A stretch of DNA of 64,000 nt from Haloechinothrix aidingensis (lineage in GTDB: Bacteria > Actinomycetota > Actinomycetes > Mycobacteriales > Pseudonocardiaceae), in contig NZ_JACCKD010000008.1 of assembly GCF_013450155.1 (NCBI RefSeq), positions 124,001 through 188,000 of the forward strand, given 5' to 3'. This document shows positions 26,303 to 38,166 of this stretch, in pieces. The notes below the pieces were generated by a model, which saw only the letters and a list, made by a program, of their open reading frames with translations, ran no database searches and was not told where the DNA came from. Both the position numbers and the translations under genes were made by a program. Every line of letters starts with the position of its first letter. Position 1 is the first letter of the stretch.

Positions 26303-27310
26303 CTACGGCAGCAGCAGTGTCTTGCCCACGGTCGTGCGCTCGGCGAATGCCCGGTGTGCCTCGCTCGCCTTCTCCAGCGGATAGGTCTGGCCGAGGACCG
26401 GGGAGACCCAGCCGTCCCGCAGTAGCTCCAACGCCGTGCGCGCCAGCGAACGCCTGCCTGCCGCGTCGTGCCGGGGCAGATCGTGCAGGGACAGCGCACG
26501 CACGCCGCGCTCCCGTGCGTACCCGGCGGGAATCTCGGCGAACGCACCGCTGCCCGCGCCGTAGCCGATGAACAGGCCGCCACGCGCCACCGTGTCGAAC
26601 GCGGCACGGCCGGTGGCCCCGCCTGCCCCGTCCAGGACGATGTCGAAGCCGTCCCCACCACTGAGATCGAGAGCCCGTCGCTGCCAGCCGGTCTCCGTGT
26701 AGTCGACGGCCGCTTCCGCACCCAGCTCGGTGGCCAGCTCGAGCTTGCGAGGGCCACGCGCGGCCCCGGCAACCCTGGCTCCGGCCCCGCGGGCCAGCTG
26801 GACCAGCAGGCTTCCAGCGCCTCCGGCAGCGGCCGCTACGAGTACGCGCTTGCCGGCCGCGAACCCGGCCTCCCGCGCGATGATCTGGGCGGTCATCCCG
26901 TCGTGCAGCAGCGCGAGGGCCCGGTGCGGATCGACACCGTCCGGGACCGGCAGGAGGTCGGCCGCGGCGGCCACTGCCCGCTCGGCGTAGCCGCCGAGGG
27001 GCGCGGTGGGTGCCCCGGTTTCCGGATCGCGCGGTCCGGTCTCGGTGATGACCTCGGTGCCGACCCAGCCCGGGTCCACCCCCGCCCCGGCCCGCGTGAC
27101 ACGGCCGGCCACCCCGTTGCCGGGGACATAGGGTGGTTGCACCGGGAAGTACTCCTTGCCCCACCCGCTGCGCAGCAGGGCGTCGAGGAACATGACGTCG
27201 GCCGCCGCGACGTCGATGACGACCTCGCCCTCCGCAGGCTCGGGGTCGCCGAGCTCGACGAGCTCCAGGACCTCCGGGGAGCCGAACCGCTGCACCTGTA
27301 CCGCGCGCAT
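26303..27310 (-). CDS. Quinone oxidoreductase-like medium-chain dehydrogenase
   Basis: A 335-residue MDR-family NADPH-dependent reductase of the zinc-free quinone oxidoreductase type. The GroES-like domain comes first (MRAVQVQRFGSPEVLEL), then a Rossmann domain with AAAAGGAGSLLVQLARGAGA. Catalytic zinc cysteines are absent. The ATG at 27310 gives the standard family N-terminus and has GGGGTGAG upstream. Substrate unknown. Probably monocistronic, divergent from furA-katA. Confidence 0.88.
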   Translation of the reverse strand: MRAVQVQRFGSPEVLELVELGDPEPAEGEVVIDVAAADVMFLDALLRSGWGKEYFPVQPPYVPGNGVAGRVTRAGAGVDPGWVGTEVITETGPRDPETGAPTAPLGGYAERAVAAAADLLPVPDGVDPHRALALLHDGMTAQIIAREAGFAAGKRVLVAAAAGGAGSLLVQLARGAGARVAGAARGPRKLELATELGAEAAVDYTETGWQRRALDLSGGDGFDIVLDGAGGATGRAAFDTVARGGLFIGYGAGSGAFAEIPAGYARERGVRALSLHDLPRHDAAGRRSLARTALELLRDGWVSPVLGQTYPLEKASEAHRAFAERTTVGKTLLLP

Positions 27311-27519
27311 GGCGCTCACCCCTCCGCATCGTGCCGTCCCCGGCCGTTCCGGGGCGTCACGACACATCCTGATACTTCAACCAATCTTGAAGTCAACCCA
27401 AGGGATCCGCCCACGTTCCGGCTGACCGCCGCCGAGCCCCAGCGCATTTCCGGTCACCACCGGCTCACACCACTACCGGGTGAGAACACACCCCGAACGG
27501 GCCAGCACCACCGAGCTCT

Positions 27520-27540
27520 TCTTGACTCGTTCCAGGAAAA
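27520..27540 (+). promoter_or_regulatory. FurA-type operator of furA-katA
   Basis: TCTTGACT followed by CGTTCCAGGAAAA, resembling the mycobacterial furA-katG operator. The TTGACT can serve as a -35. A near copy lies at 33676-33695 in front of the furA-katG module. Confidence 0.7.
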
Positions 27541-27556
27541 ATACTGCACTGGAAGT

Positions 27557-28042
27557 ATGCCCCCACACGGCGCATCACTGCGTACGCAGTTGCGTCAGGC
27601 GGGGCTGCGGGTGACCGAGCCGCGCCTGACGGTACTGGAATGGCTGGCCGATCATCCGCACGCCACGGCCGACGAGATCGGCAAGGGCGTGCGGGAGCGG
27701 ATCGGCTCCGTCTCGACCCAGGCGATCTACGACGTGCTGGCCGCGTGCTCGCGGGCCGGGCTGGTGCGGTGGATCGAGCCGGCGGGCCATCCCGCCCGTT
27801 ACGAACGCCGCACCGGCGACAACCACCACCACCTGGTGTGCCGGGTCTGCGGTCGCATCGACGACGCCGACTGCCCGCGTGGCTCACCACCCTGCCTGAT
27901 CCCGGATGACGACAAGGGATACGAGCTCGACGAAGTGGAGGTGGTGTTCTGGGGTGTATGCCGTGACTGCTCGGCCACGGCGGAACCGCTTCCCGCCTCG
28001 TACTCCACCGGTTCATCCCACCACGAGGAGGCACAGCAATGA
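27557..28042 (+). CDS. furA: FurA-type ferric uptake/peroxide-responsive regulator
   Basis: A 161-residue Fur-family repressor. A winged HTH covers about residues 1-85 ([31 protein letters not shown]). The metal-binding region has [15 protein letters not shown], and a second CxxC (CRDC) can bind structural zinc. Its stop overlaps the catalase start (ATGA), so it is translationally coupled to katA, a classic autoregulated peroxide-response pair. GGAAG precedes the ATG closely. Paralogous to the regulator at 33714-34139. Confidence 0.92.
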   Translation: MPPHGASLRTQLRQAGLRVTEPRLTVLEWLADHPHATADEIGKGVRERIGSVSTQAIYDVLAACSRAGLVRWIEPAGHPARYERRTGDNHHHLVCRVCGRIDDADCPRGSPPCLIPDDDKGYELDEVEVVFWGVCRDCSATAEPLPASYSTGSSHHEEAQQ

Positions 28043-29496
28043 CGGAAACCGGGAACAAGCCCACGACGACGGATGCCGGTATCCTCGTCGCGAGCGATGA
28101 GCACTCCCTCACGGTCGGCCCGGACGGTCCGATCCTGCTGCAGGACAACTACCTGATCGAGCAGATGGCGAACTTCAACCGGGAGCGCATCACCGAGCGC
28201 CAGCCGCATGCCAAGGGCGGGGGCGCGTTCGGCAAGTTCGTCGTGACCGGCGACGTCAGCGCCTACACCAAGGCCAGGGTGTTCCAGCCGAAGACCGAGA
28301 CGGACATGCTGATCCGGTTCTCCTCGGTCGCCGGTGAGCGCGGCAGCCCGGACACCTGGCGCGACCCGCGTGGCTTCGCGGTGAAGTTCTACACCAGCGA
28401 CGGCAACTACGACATGGTCGGCAACAACACCCCGGTGTTCTTCGTCCGGGACCCGATGAAGTTCCAGCACTTCATCCGCTCGCAGAAGCGCCGCGCGGAC
28501 AACAACCTGCGCGACAACGACATGCAGTGGGACTTCTGGACGCTCTCACCGGAGTCGGCGCACCAGGTCACCTGGCTGATGGGCGACAGGGGGATCCCGA
28601 AGACCTGGCGGCACATGAACGGCTACTCCAGCCACACCTACATGTGGGTCAACGCCGAGGGCGAGAAGTTCTGGGTGAAGTACCACTTCAAGACCGACCA
28701 GGGCATCGATTTCCTCACCCAGGAAGAGGCCGACCGCCTGGCGGGCGCCGACAACGACTACCACACCCGTGACCTCTACCGGGCGATCGAGCGGGGCGAT
28801 TACCCGAGCTGGACGCTGTACGTGCAGATCATGCCGTTCGCCGAGGCCGAGACCTACCGGTTCAACCCGTTCGACCTCACCAAAGTGTGGCCGCACGGCG
28901 ACTACCCGCTGCACGAGGTCGGCCGGATGACGCTGACGGCGAACCCGACGGACTACCACACCCAGATCGAGCAGGCGGCCTTCGAGCCCAACAACCTCGT
29001 ACCCGGGATCGGGCCCAGCCCGGACAAGATGCTGCTGGCCCGGCTGTTCTCCTACGCCGACGCGCACCGCGCTCGCCTGGGGGTGAACTACAAGCAGATC
29101 CCGGTGAACGCCCCGCAGGTGCCGGTGCACAGCTACAGCAAGGACGGCGTCATGCGGGTGGCCGGCGTCTCCGACCCGGTGTACGCGCCGAACTCCAAGG
29201 GCGGGCCGCACGCCGACACAGCCCGCTTCGGCGAACCGGCAGGATGGGAGACCAGCGGCGAGATGGTGCACGCCGCCTACACCAAGCGCAGGGATGACGA
29301 CGACTTCATCCAGGCGGGCACCCTGGTGCGCGAGGTGATGGACGACGCCGCCCGCGAGCGGCTGGTCTCCAACGTCGCAGGGCACCTCAGCAACGGCGTC
29401 ACAGAGCCGGTGCTGCAACGCGCGTTCGAGTACTGGCGCAATGTCGACAAGGACATCGGCGACCGGATCGAGAAGGCGGTCAAGAGCTCCGGCTGA
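28039..29496 (+). CDS. katA: Monofunctional haem catalase (small-subunit, clade 3)
   Basis: A 485-residue catalase that dismutates hydrogen peroxide. The distal histidine is H57 in [13 protein letters not shown]. The proximal haem-ligand tyrosine lies in [14 protein letters not shown]. The NADPH-binding-clade length and [21 protein letters not shown] are typical. It is coupled to furA by a four-base overlap, so expression should follow FurA derepression. A palindromic terminator follows at 29522-29543. Confidence 0.95.
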   Translation: MTETGNKPTTTDAGILVASDEHSLTVGPDGPILLQDNYLIEQMANFNRERITERQPHAKGGGAFGKFVVTGDVSAYTKARVFQPKTETDMLIRFSSVAGERGSPDTWRDPRGFAVKFYTSDGNYDMVGNNTPVFFVRDPMKFQHFIRSQKRRADNNLRDNDMQWDFWTLSPESAHQVTWLMGDRGIPKTWRHMNGYSSHTYMWVNAEGEKFWVKYHFKTDQGIDFLTQEEADRLAGADNDYHTRDLYRAIERGDYPSWTLYVQIMPFAEAETYRFNPFDLTKVWPHGDYPLHEVGRMTLTANPTDYHTQIEQAAFEPNNLVPGIGPSPDKMLLARLFSYADAHRARLGVNYKQIPVNAPQVPVHSYSKDGVMRVAGVSDPVYAPNSKGGPHADTARFGEPAGWETSGEMVHAAYTKRRDDDDFIQAGTLVREVMDDAARERLVSNVAGHLSNGVTEPVLQRAFEYWRNVDKDIGDRIEKAVKSSG

Positions 29497-29521
29497 TCAG
29501 CTCGTGCCCGCACCGCGCCGC

Positions 29522-29543
29522 CGGGCCGGGGCGCCCCGGCCCG
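29522..29543. terminator. Terminator after katA
   Basis: A perfect 22-base GC-only palindrome (CGGGCCGGGG and its complement) 25 bases beyond the katA stop. Confidence 0.6.
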
Positions 29544-29609
29544 CGGCAGCGGCTGTGGACCGGAGCGACGCCCCACATCACGCGGCGCCGTGCCGGGCTC
29601 GTACCACGA

Positions 29610-29969
29610 TCACCACGGCGGGTCGTCGAGATCGACCTCGGCCCCATCGTAGGACAGCTCAGGAGACCAGCCGAGGCGCGTCTCGCCGTCGACCTGGGTC
29701 AGCACCAGGGCGAATCGATGCTGTTCCTCGCAGCGACCCACGAGGGCGACGCGATGCCGTCGACCCTCACCCACGCTCGGGTCGAGCGGGGCCTGGCCTC
29801 GACCGTGCGTGACGACTTCACCTCCGATTGCGTCAACAATGATCTCGTTGGCAGGGGCATCCTCTTCGCGTGCGGTCACGAACACCTGATCAACTCGGGT
29901 ACTCGCGCGGCCGCATTCCGGGCATAAAAGGCGTGCGTCGTTGTCGGTCAAATACTCTGGCTCGCTCAC
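29610..29969 (-). CDS. Hypothetical protein with an N-terminal CxxC zinc-ribbon-like motif
   Basis: A 119-residue protein. It begins with LCPECGRAS and has a second possible metal residue in RCEEQHRF. The rest is a beta-rich, acidic protein ending in DLDDPPW. The GTG at 29969 is chosen because GTGAGG lies six bases upstream; an ATG at 29975 abuts that site and is less likely. Family not recognised. The end converges on katA. Confidence 0.55.
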   Translation of the reverse strand: MSEPEYLTDNDARLLCPECGRASTRVDQVFVTAREEDAPANEIIVDAIGGEVVTHGRGQAPLDPSVGEGRRHRVALVGRCEEQHRFALVLTQVDGETRLGWSPELSYDGAEVDLDDPPW

Positions 29970-30556
29970 GGACATCCTCACGCGGGCTCTGGGATCGGCC
30001 ACGTACCGGCCACACACCATCGTTCTCACCCGAACGTGCAGCGGGCAAGGGGACCGACCCCGCCGATGTGAACCGCTTACGACATCGTCGGCGAACCGTT
30101 AACTCCGCAGGGGGTTCAGGGGAGTAAAATGCGTCGGCAACGCCGACAGCAGCATCCGGGAACCGCGCTCCGGTTCCGCATGTTCCGCATGGATCGACAC
30201 GAGCGGCGCCCGTGAAAGCGGTATCACTATTCCCCGCCCGACCCTCCCATCGCGATCGCGTTACGCGCCCATTCCGGGAAAAGGGACCCTCGGGACGAAC
30301 AGAACAAGCCTGCGTCAAAACGCGGATCGGCTATTTCCACGCCCCTGACCCGGCACGACCCCGGCAGCCGATCGGCGGCGAGCACGAGCGCCCGGAACGC
30401 GGGACGACATTGCCGGCGGGCGCCGACGAGCCCGGGCGGGCGATGGGTTTGCCACGCCGCGTCCCGGGAATACCTGACCAGGGACATGCTGCACACCGAC
30501 GAGACCGCCGCGCGGCGTCACTGCGCCGGGCGCTCCCTGTGAGGTGCTCGAGTGGT
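29970..30556. other. Non-coding stretch, mainly a stress promoter region
   Basis: No supported gene. Several open frames exist because of the high GC content, but none has a plausible start and protein pattern. The SigF-like promoter at 30447-30471 is the one recognised element. Confidence 0.5.
30447..30471 (+). promoter_or_regulatory. SigF/SigB-type promoter of the CPBP protease gene
   Basis: GTTT, then exactly 15 bases, then GGGAAT. It lies 85 bases before the ATG at 30557. Confidence 0.5.
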
Positions 30557-31330
30557 ATGACGATCAGCGAGCAGCGGGACGGTAGCCGGACCACACACCC
30601 GCGCGCTCCACGTGGCAGGCGAGCGGGCCTTGTCATGGCCGTCGTTTTCGCCGCGGCCGAGGTGGTGTTCCTGACGTCCTCGTTCCTGGTCGTCGTGCCG
30701 TACGCGTTACAGGGCGCGTCAACGGCGGACCAGAACCTCCCGCCCGGCGCGTTGCTGCTGTCGGTGCTCGTCCCGACGGTTCTGGCGGCGCTGACCGCGC
30801 TCGCGGGTACCGCCGCGTTCGGGGGAGGCCGGCGGGCCGGACGGGTGCGCCGGGAACTGGCCATCCGGTGGAACTGGCGTCATGCGGGCCTCGGGCTGGC
30901 GATCGGCGTTGGCGGTCTCGCGATCACGTTGCCTGCCGCATCCGTCTGGAGCGCGATGGTGGGCGAGGACGACGCGAGCTCGGCGGTCGGGGAGGCCTTC
31001 GCAGGCCGGAACCTCGGTCCTGCCGTAGCTCTCGGGGCGTTCCTTGCGATCGGGCTGGTCGCGCCGCTGTGCGAGGAGCTGATCTTCAGGGGGACACTGT
31101 GGCGCGCCTTGGAGCACTTCCGGTTGAACCCGTGGATCATCTTCGTTCTCACCACGGCGATCTTCGCGATGGCCCACATGGAACTGCTCCGCAGCCCCTT
31201 GCTGCTGGTGATCTCGATCCCGGTCGGCCTGGGACGGTTGTTCACCGGCAACGTTCTCACCAGTATCGTCACGCACCAGATCAACAACCTGCTACCAGCA
31301 GCGAGCCTGCTGAGCACGACCCTCGGTTGA
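30557..31330 (+). CDS. CPBP-family intramembrane metalloprotease (paralogue)
   Basis: A 257-residue multi-pass membrane protein, clearly paralogous to the one at 21-851. The two share long blocks (WNWRH, ASSAVGE.FAGR.LG, APLCEELIFRG, LLRSPLLLV.SIP.GL, TGNVL.SIVTHQ.NN.LPA). The EExxxR, membrane His and HxxxN elements are all present. A stress-type promoter lies upstream. The substrate is unknown; in other bacteria such proteins process prenylated or signal peptides or give bacteriocin immunity. Confidence 0.87.
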   Translation: MTISEQRDGSRTTHPRAPRGRRAGLVMAVVFAAAEVVFLTSSFLVVVPYALQGASTADQNLPPGALLLSVLVPTVLAALTALAGTAAFGGGRRAGRVRRELAIRWNWRHAGLGLAIGVGGLAITLPAASVWSAMVGEDDASSAVGEAFAGRNLGPAVALGAFLAIGLVAPLCEELIFRGTLWRALEHFRLNPWIIFVLTTAIFAMAHMELLRSPLLLVISIPVGLGRLFTGNVLTSIVTHQINNLLPAASLLSTTLG

Positions 31331-31404
31331 GCCGCACGACGAAGATCGCAACCGTTCCCTGCCGGGGACCCGTCGCCGCCGGTACCCCGGGCGTCGCCGG
31401 CGAT

Positions 31405-32652
31405 CTATACGATCTTGTTCCACGCGTCCTCGGCTCTGCCTGCCACGTCCTCCCCCACATCTCCGGCCCCGTTCACGACATCCTCTCCGAGGTCGCCGGC
31501 CCCATCGACCACATCCTCCCCGAGGTCGGCGGCGTCGTTACCCAATTCCCCCCATTCCTGTCCCCACTCGCTCACCGACTGCTCGACATCGAAATCGTTC
31601 TCGAACAGTGAATCGATCGCCCCGGATGTGACAACCCCCGCGCCGACTCCGACCACGCCTCCGATCGCGAAGCCGACCGGACCGCCGACGACGGTTCCCG
31701 CAGCGGCTCCGGTTACCGCGCTGGAGACAACGTACGAAGCCGCGAACCCTCCCCCGTTCGACGCGACAGCCTGTACGGCCGACTCGCCATTACTCATATC
31801 GCTTGCGATCGACAACCCGGCCAGCGCTCCGCTGCCTACCACAGGACCCGTTCTGGCCACCTTGCCGAGCCGGGAAACGCTGCGACCGTATCCGGTGGCT
31901 TTCGCTTCCCACCGACCGGATTCTTTGAGCAACTGATGGAACCTTGCGGGGTCGATGTGTCCGTTGTTTCGTGCGAGCGCGCCCACGAAACGCGCCTCGC
32001 GGGCGGCAGCATGGGTGTTCCCCAGTTGGACCTGTTTGTATGCGGCCGCCGCCGTCCCGGCGCCCACGTTCGCCAGATCGAAGAACTTCTTCGGCACGAA
32101 GTCGCTCGCGGTGTTACGGGTGTCCTCCACCGCAGCGCGCCACTCGGCCAGCGCGTGTTCGGCATCCACTCGCGCCGTGTTGTACGCCCGCACTCGCGCG
32201 GCATGAGTCTGCTGCGCCGCCACGGCGTCGTGATGTTCCTGCAGGGCCTCAGGCGTTGCCGCGCTACCGATCGGCGCCGGGCCAGGGCCCGGTGGCGCGT
32301 GGCCGGGTTCCATGATCGAGCCGTTCACGACCTCGAGACCCGCTCGGGCCGCCGCGGAACGGATGTAGTCCATCTCGCGCTGCGTGCGCCGCAGGACGCC
32401 GGCGACCTCGTCGAACTTGCGCGACAGCTCGACCGCCTCGTCAGCGAGCCCGTCGGCGGCTCGCGCTCCCTGGGTCATCAGCTCCCGGAACCCGTCCGCG
32501 GCCGAACCATCCCACGCCGACTCGGCATCGTTACGAGCAGCGTAGATCTGGCCCGCCGTCTCGGTGACACCCGCACCGAACGAGCGGCGCACCCAGTCGG
32601 CTACCGCGAACAGTTCCTCCGGATCGCCCGCTACATACGTGTCGATCGGCAT
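31405..32652 (-). CDS. WXG-like secreted protein with glycine-zipper segment and 11-residue repeats
   Basis: A 415-residue protein. The N-terminal ~110 residues look like a WXG100/ESX-type helical hairpin, with AWDGSAADGF at the turn. A Pro-rich linker and a helical middle follow. A long Ala/Gly-rich region (about 275-350, GTVVGGPVGFAIGGVVGVGAG) resembles a glycine-zipper membrane segment. The C-terminus has about three 11-residue repeats of the form GAGDLGEDVVN before RAEDAWNKIV. No nuclease or other catalytic domain is evident. Its gene starts two bases after the stop of the upstream WXG-like gene, so they are one operon. It is probably exported by a type VII system encoded elsewhere and may insert into membranes. 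Confidence 0.7.
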   Translation of the reverse strand: MPIDTYVAGDPEELFAVADWVRRSFGAGVTETAGQIYAARNDAESAWDGSAADGFRELMTQGARAADGLADEAVELSRKFDEVAGVLRRTQREMDYIRSAAARAGLEVVNGSIMEPGHAPPGPGPAPIGSAATPEALQEHHDAVAAQQTHAARVRAYNTARVDAEHALAEWRAAVEDTRNTASDFVPKKFFDLANVGAGTAAAAYKQVQLGNTHAAAREARFVGALARNNGHIDPARFHQLLKESGRWEAKATGYGRSVSRLGKVARTGPVVGSGALAGLSIASDMSNGESAVQAVASNGGGFAASYVVSSAVTGAAAGTVVGGPVGFAIGGVVGVGAGVVTSGAIDSLFENDFDVEQSVSEWGQEWGELGNDAADLGEDVVDGAGDLGEDVVNGAGDVGEDVAGRAEDAWNKIV

Positions 32653-32654
32653 CG

Positions 32655-32945
32655 TTACTCGAGCCCTCCGGCAACGTGCATTGACTCGGCGGACCGTTCG
32701 TCCACATCCAGGTATTTCGACGCCGTATTCCGGACAGCCTCGCCGGCGGCGGAGGTTTCCGTGACAAGCCGATCCGCCTCGGTCATGAGCTTGCGCAAGA
32801 TCTCTGCCACGGGCCCGCTACCCTCCCCTACATCCGGCAGGGACGGCGCGGTGTGAGCCACGCCGCCCAGCTGATCACTAGCCGCGGTCAGCGTATCGGC
32901 GGCCCGGGAGACAACGTCCGACTCGATATAGAATCCGTCACTCAC
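32655..32945 (-). CDS. Small EspC/WXG-like type VII secretion target
   Basis: A 96-residue helical protein that begins with a hydrophilic helix (VVSRAADTLTAASDQLGGVA) and has a second long helix (AEILRKLMTEADRLVTETSAAGEAVRNTASKYLDVDE) ending in a YxxxD/E-like signal (YLDVDE). This layout matches EspC-type ESX substrates. The GTG start is chosen because AGGAGG lies six bases before it and touches the alternative ATG. It overlaps the upstream SAV_915-like gene by eight bases and precedes the glycine-zipper protein gene by two. Confidence 0.72.
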   Translation of the reverse strand: MSDGFYIESDVVSRAADTLTAASDQLGGVAHTAPSLPDVGEGSGPVAEILRKLMTEADRLVTETSAAGEAVRNTASKYLDVDERSAESMHVAGGLE

Positions 32946-33333
32946 CGTCATCCTCCTGGTGGCGGTACTCCTCCGGGATATTGGCATCGAGCAGCACCAC
33001 GTCGAAACGCACGGCCTCGTACAACGTGTCGAGTCGCGCGGTCGGCATCACCAGCCACGGCTGCTGCCGTCCACAGCGCTCGTACAGGCGGTCCAGAGCC
33101 GAGTACACCGGCAACGCCATCCGCCCGTCCGAGGTCTGCCGCAGCTGAACCACCGCATCCTCGGCGGAACTGACGTGGGACTCGCAGCAGAGGTACACGA
33201 CCGGAGGGAAATCTTCCGGAACCGAGGTACCCGCGCGACTCTCCGCACTTTCCTCCGACACAACAAACCCCCGAGCGCCACTGCTCTCGCAACGCTTACG
33301 GGCCGCATCGTAGTCGGCCGGTCCATGGTTCAT
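32938..33333 (-). CDS. SAV_915-family protein
   Basis: About 131 residues. The domain runs from PPVVYLCCESHVSS through VVQLRQTSDGRMALPVYSALDRLYERCGRQQPWLVMPT to FDVVLLDANIPEEYR, which matches the small actinobacterial SAV_915 proteins that usually accompany WXG/EspC-like genes. The molecular role of that family is unknown; a chaperone or accessory role for the secreted partner is conceivable. The start is uncertain: the ATG at 33333 gives a reasonable length, while the open frame extends to 33558. First gene of the three-gene module. Confidence 0.68.
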   Translation of the reverse strand: MNHGPADYDAARKRCESSGARGFVVSEESAESRAGTSVPEDFPPVVYLCCESHVSSAEDAVVQLRQTSDGRMALPVYSALDRLYERCGRQQPWLVMPTARLDTLYEAVRFDVVLLDANIPEEYRHQEDDGE

Positions 33334-33713
33334 CCCGTCCGAGGCACGAATCCGCTTCCGATCTCTCAGCCCACGCCGAAAAGACGATGTCACCGCGTGC
33401 ACGAGTATCCGTGGAGTAGCCGGGACGTCGTCCCGGTCCGTCCGTCCGCAGCCGGCTGTTCGCACATCTACCGCGACAGCGGTACGCGAACCGCGCGACG
33501 TCGAACCCCGGCACGGTCGGTCTCGCCACCTTTCACGCGTGTCGCCCGGGTAGTGCATCGTTCATGGGACGCACCGAGTGCCGGGCGGGTTCCGGAGGCC
33601 CTCCCTGATATCAAGATCACCTAAGGGCATGGAGCGCTGAGGGAGCCGCTCCCGCACACGGAGGCGACCACATAGTCTTGACTTATTCAAGAAAATGCAG
33701 CAGACTGTTGTTC
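33334..33713. other. Divergent intergenic region between the SAV_915 module and furA-katG
   Basis: Apart from the FurA operator at 33676-33695 nothing certain is seen. The SAV_915 frame could extend into the left part, but no ribosome-binding site supports that. Confidence 0.4.
33676..33695 (+). promoter_or_regulatory. FurA-type operator of furA-katG
   Basis: TCTTGACTTATTCAAGAAAA. The TCTTGACT and TTC..AGAAAA parts match the 27520-27540 site with one base less between them. It lies 18 bases before the furA ATG, and that gene has no Shine-Dalgarno sequence, so a leaderless transcript from this promoter is likely. Confidence 0.72.
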
Positions 33714-36400
<2,687 letters not shown>

Positions 36401-36406
36401 GGTAGA

Positions 36407-36442
36407 CCGTCCAGGCCGGCCCACGTGGGTCGGCCTGGACGG
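36407..36442. terminator. Terminator after katG
   Basis: CCGTCCAGGCCG pairs exactly with CGGCCTGGACGG, and the inner CCCAC/GTGGG extends the stem. It begins seven bases after the katG stop. Confidence 0.8.
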
Positions 36443-36522
36443 CCCCCGCACTCACCGAACCGAACCCTTCTCGATAGCCGGCGGCTTGTCGAGGGTGGGA
36501 TGCGCTACGTCGGCGGCGCCGC

Positions 36523-37029
36523 TCACGCGGTGGCGCGTGACTCGAGCCAACGGTCGAACTCCTGCCTGGTGAACGTGCCGTCGACACGCTCGATGTCGCC
36601 GTCCGCACTGATGAACGCGAACGCAGGCTGGGCCGTGACCCCGAAACGGGTCCACACCTGGCCGTCCTCGTCGTTGAGGTTCGTGAACCCGTCGGTGCCG
36701 AACCTGGAGGTGAACTCGCGCATGGCGTCGACATCGTCCCGGGCAGCGACGCCGACGAACGTCACCTCGTCGCCGTGCTCGGCTGCCAGCTCAGCGACGA
36801 ACGGCGCCTCGTGCCGACAGATCGAACACCACGGCGCCCAGAAGAACAGCACAGCAGGCTCACCGGCGAGCTCCGCCCCCGCGTAGGACTCGCCGTCGAG
36901 CGTTTCCGCATTGAAATCGAGCTTCTCCGGTACCTCCGCGGACCGTGCCCCGGAACCGTCCCCGCCGCACGCGGCGAGCATCAGCAGCGCGCTCAGTGCC
37001 AGACCGAGCAGACGGACACGGACGATCAC
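36523..37029 (-). CDS. Thioredoxin-fold lipoprotein (DsbE/TlpA/MPT53-like)
   Basis: A 168-residue exported thioredoxin-like protein. A lipoprotein signal (LLGLALSALLMLAAC) is followed by a TlpA/ResA-type domain with the redox-active site FFWAPWCSICRHEAPF and a cis-proline region (VTAQPAFAFI). It probably reduces or oxidises disulphides of secreted proteins, like mycobacterial DsbE/MPT53. AGGAGG six bases before the GTG fixes the start. No CcdA or cytochrome maturation genes are adjacent. Confidence 0.87.
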   Translation of the reverse strand: MIVRVRLLGLALSALLMLAACGGDGSGARSAEVPEKLDFNAETLDGESYAGAELAGEPAVLFFWAPWCSICRHEAPFVAELAAEHGDEVTFVGVAARDDVDAMREFTSRFGTDGFTNLNDEDGQVWTRFGVTAQPAFAFISADGDIERVDGTFTRQEFDRWLESRATA

Positions 37030-37355
37030 ACGACACCTCCTGGCTCCAGCGGCCGTATGCCTGGCTCCGCACAACGGGCCGCGTACCGATCTCACCGGAT
37101 CACGCACGAGCACGCCGGGACTTTGTCAGCAGTATGACACCGCCGGCCAGGCTAGGAACGCGGTCAATTCCACGGCCCGCTTGGATACGCGTGCCGGTCC
37201 CGTCACTGACGTATCCGGCGGCTTCGCCCGCGATCTCGACAAACCCGGCCGGCCCCAGCCGGAAGAGCGCATCCGCGTCCCGAACGGATCGGCCACGGTT
37301 CGCCGGGTTCCGAAGTGGATCATCTGGCAAGTCAGCGGGAGATACCCTGGCCCCG
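37030..37355. other. Intergenic stretch without a supported gene
   Basis: About 325 bases between divergent genes. Long spurious frames cross it, but none has a start signal, and no strong palindrome was noticed. Confidence 0.4.
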
Positions 37356-37685
37356 ATGCGAAAAACGACGGACTCGACGGCACTGGCACGGGTACCAGCC
37401 GTCGTCTCGGCAATAGCAGCGCTGGCCGCTCTCGGCTCCAGCGTGTACCTGGCCCTGGAAATCGCCGACGGCTTCGACACCCCCGTGAACCTGGACGGCG
37501 TCGAGCGGTTCGGCCTAGCCGTACTGATCAGCGCCACGGCGGCGTTCACGCTCTCGGCGGTGCTGCTGGTGTTGCGTCGGCGCGCCGGCTGCTGGATCGC
37601 TACTGCTGGTGCGGTGGCGGCGATCGTGGCGTTCCTGGTCGTGTTTCAGCACTACGCGGACCAGCTCGGATCGAGCGGGCCCTGA
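37356..37685 (+). CDS. Small three-helix membrane protein
   Basis: A 109-residue protein with hydrophobic segments at about 13-36, 52-73 and 79-98 and a short polar loop (EIADGFDTPVNLDGVERFG) between the first two. Start by ATG at 37356; the ribosome-binding site is weak. Family not recognised. Confidence 0.55.
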   Translation: MRKTTDSTALARVPAVVSAIAALAALGSSVYLALEIADGFDTPVNLDGVERFGLAVLISATAAFTLSAVLLVLRRRAGCWIATAGAVAAIVAFLVVFQHYADQLGSSGP

Positions 37686-37720
37686 ATCACCGGGCAAGCT
37701 GAAGGGCCTCACACGACGAG

Positions 37721-38077
37721 TCACGTCGACGACCGCGAATGGACGGCGTCCTGGACGAACCATTGCACAAGCGTCACCGCCAAGTGTACGGCCACCTCGG
37801 CTTCGGCCGTGCATGCTGGGGCGATGATGACACAACGCGCCAACACCTCGTGTCCGGAGATCCGCGCTTGCTCGATCCGGGAACCGCGCGCTTTGGTGAT
37901 CCCCATGCGGTCAGCGACATCCTGCCGGGTCAGGCCGCGGGCCCGCCTGATCTCGGTTAGGCGATGGCCCCGCACCGTGGCAAGCAACTCGTCCTTGCCG
38001 GCGACCACGGCTTCCGCGCCCCCGGCACGCTCAACGTGCGAGGTACGCACGTCCTTCCACCGTGTGTAGCCGCTCAT
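37721..38077 (-). pseudogene. XRE/HigA-like DNA-binding protein, C-terminus probably damaged
   Basis: A 118-residue frame. Residues about 35-75 (LLATVRGHRLTEIRRARGLTRQDVADRMGITKARGSRIEQARISGHEVLAR) look like an XRE helix-turn-helix of a HigA-type antitoxin. After VLAR the usual ALGG-type segment is missing and the rest (CVIIAPACTAEAEVAVHL...) resembles nothing in that family. The turn glycine/valine region also reads KARGSRIEQ instead of the usual KxRVSxIEQ. No partner toxin gene is adjacent. Most likely a decaying orphan antitoxin; it could still be an intact regulator with an unusual tail. Confidence 0.5.
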
Positions 38078-38166
38078 GACCCGCCTTCATCCTCAGCGTG
38101 GTCGAGTGAACCGTAGGACTCGGGGTAGCTACAGTTTGCCTTGTTCCGCCGTGCACGCGAAGCCGG

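Noticed and set aside
30212-30556. N-terminal extension of the second CPBP protease
   Set aside because: The extension has no similarity to the paralogue and is Arg/Pro-rich. The ATG at 30557 gives the standard family N-terminus.
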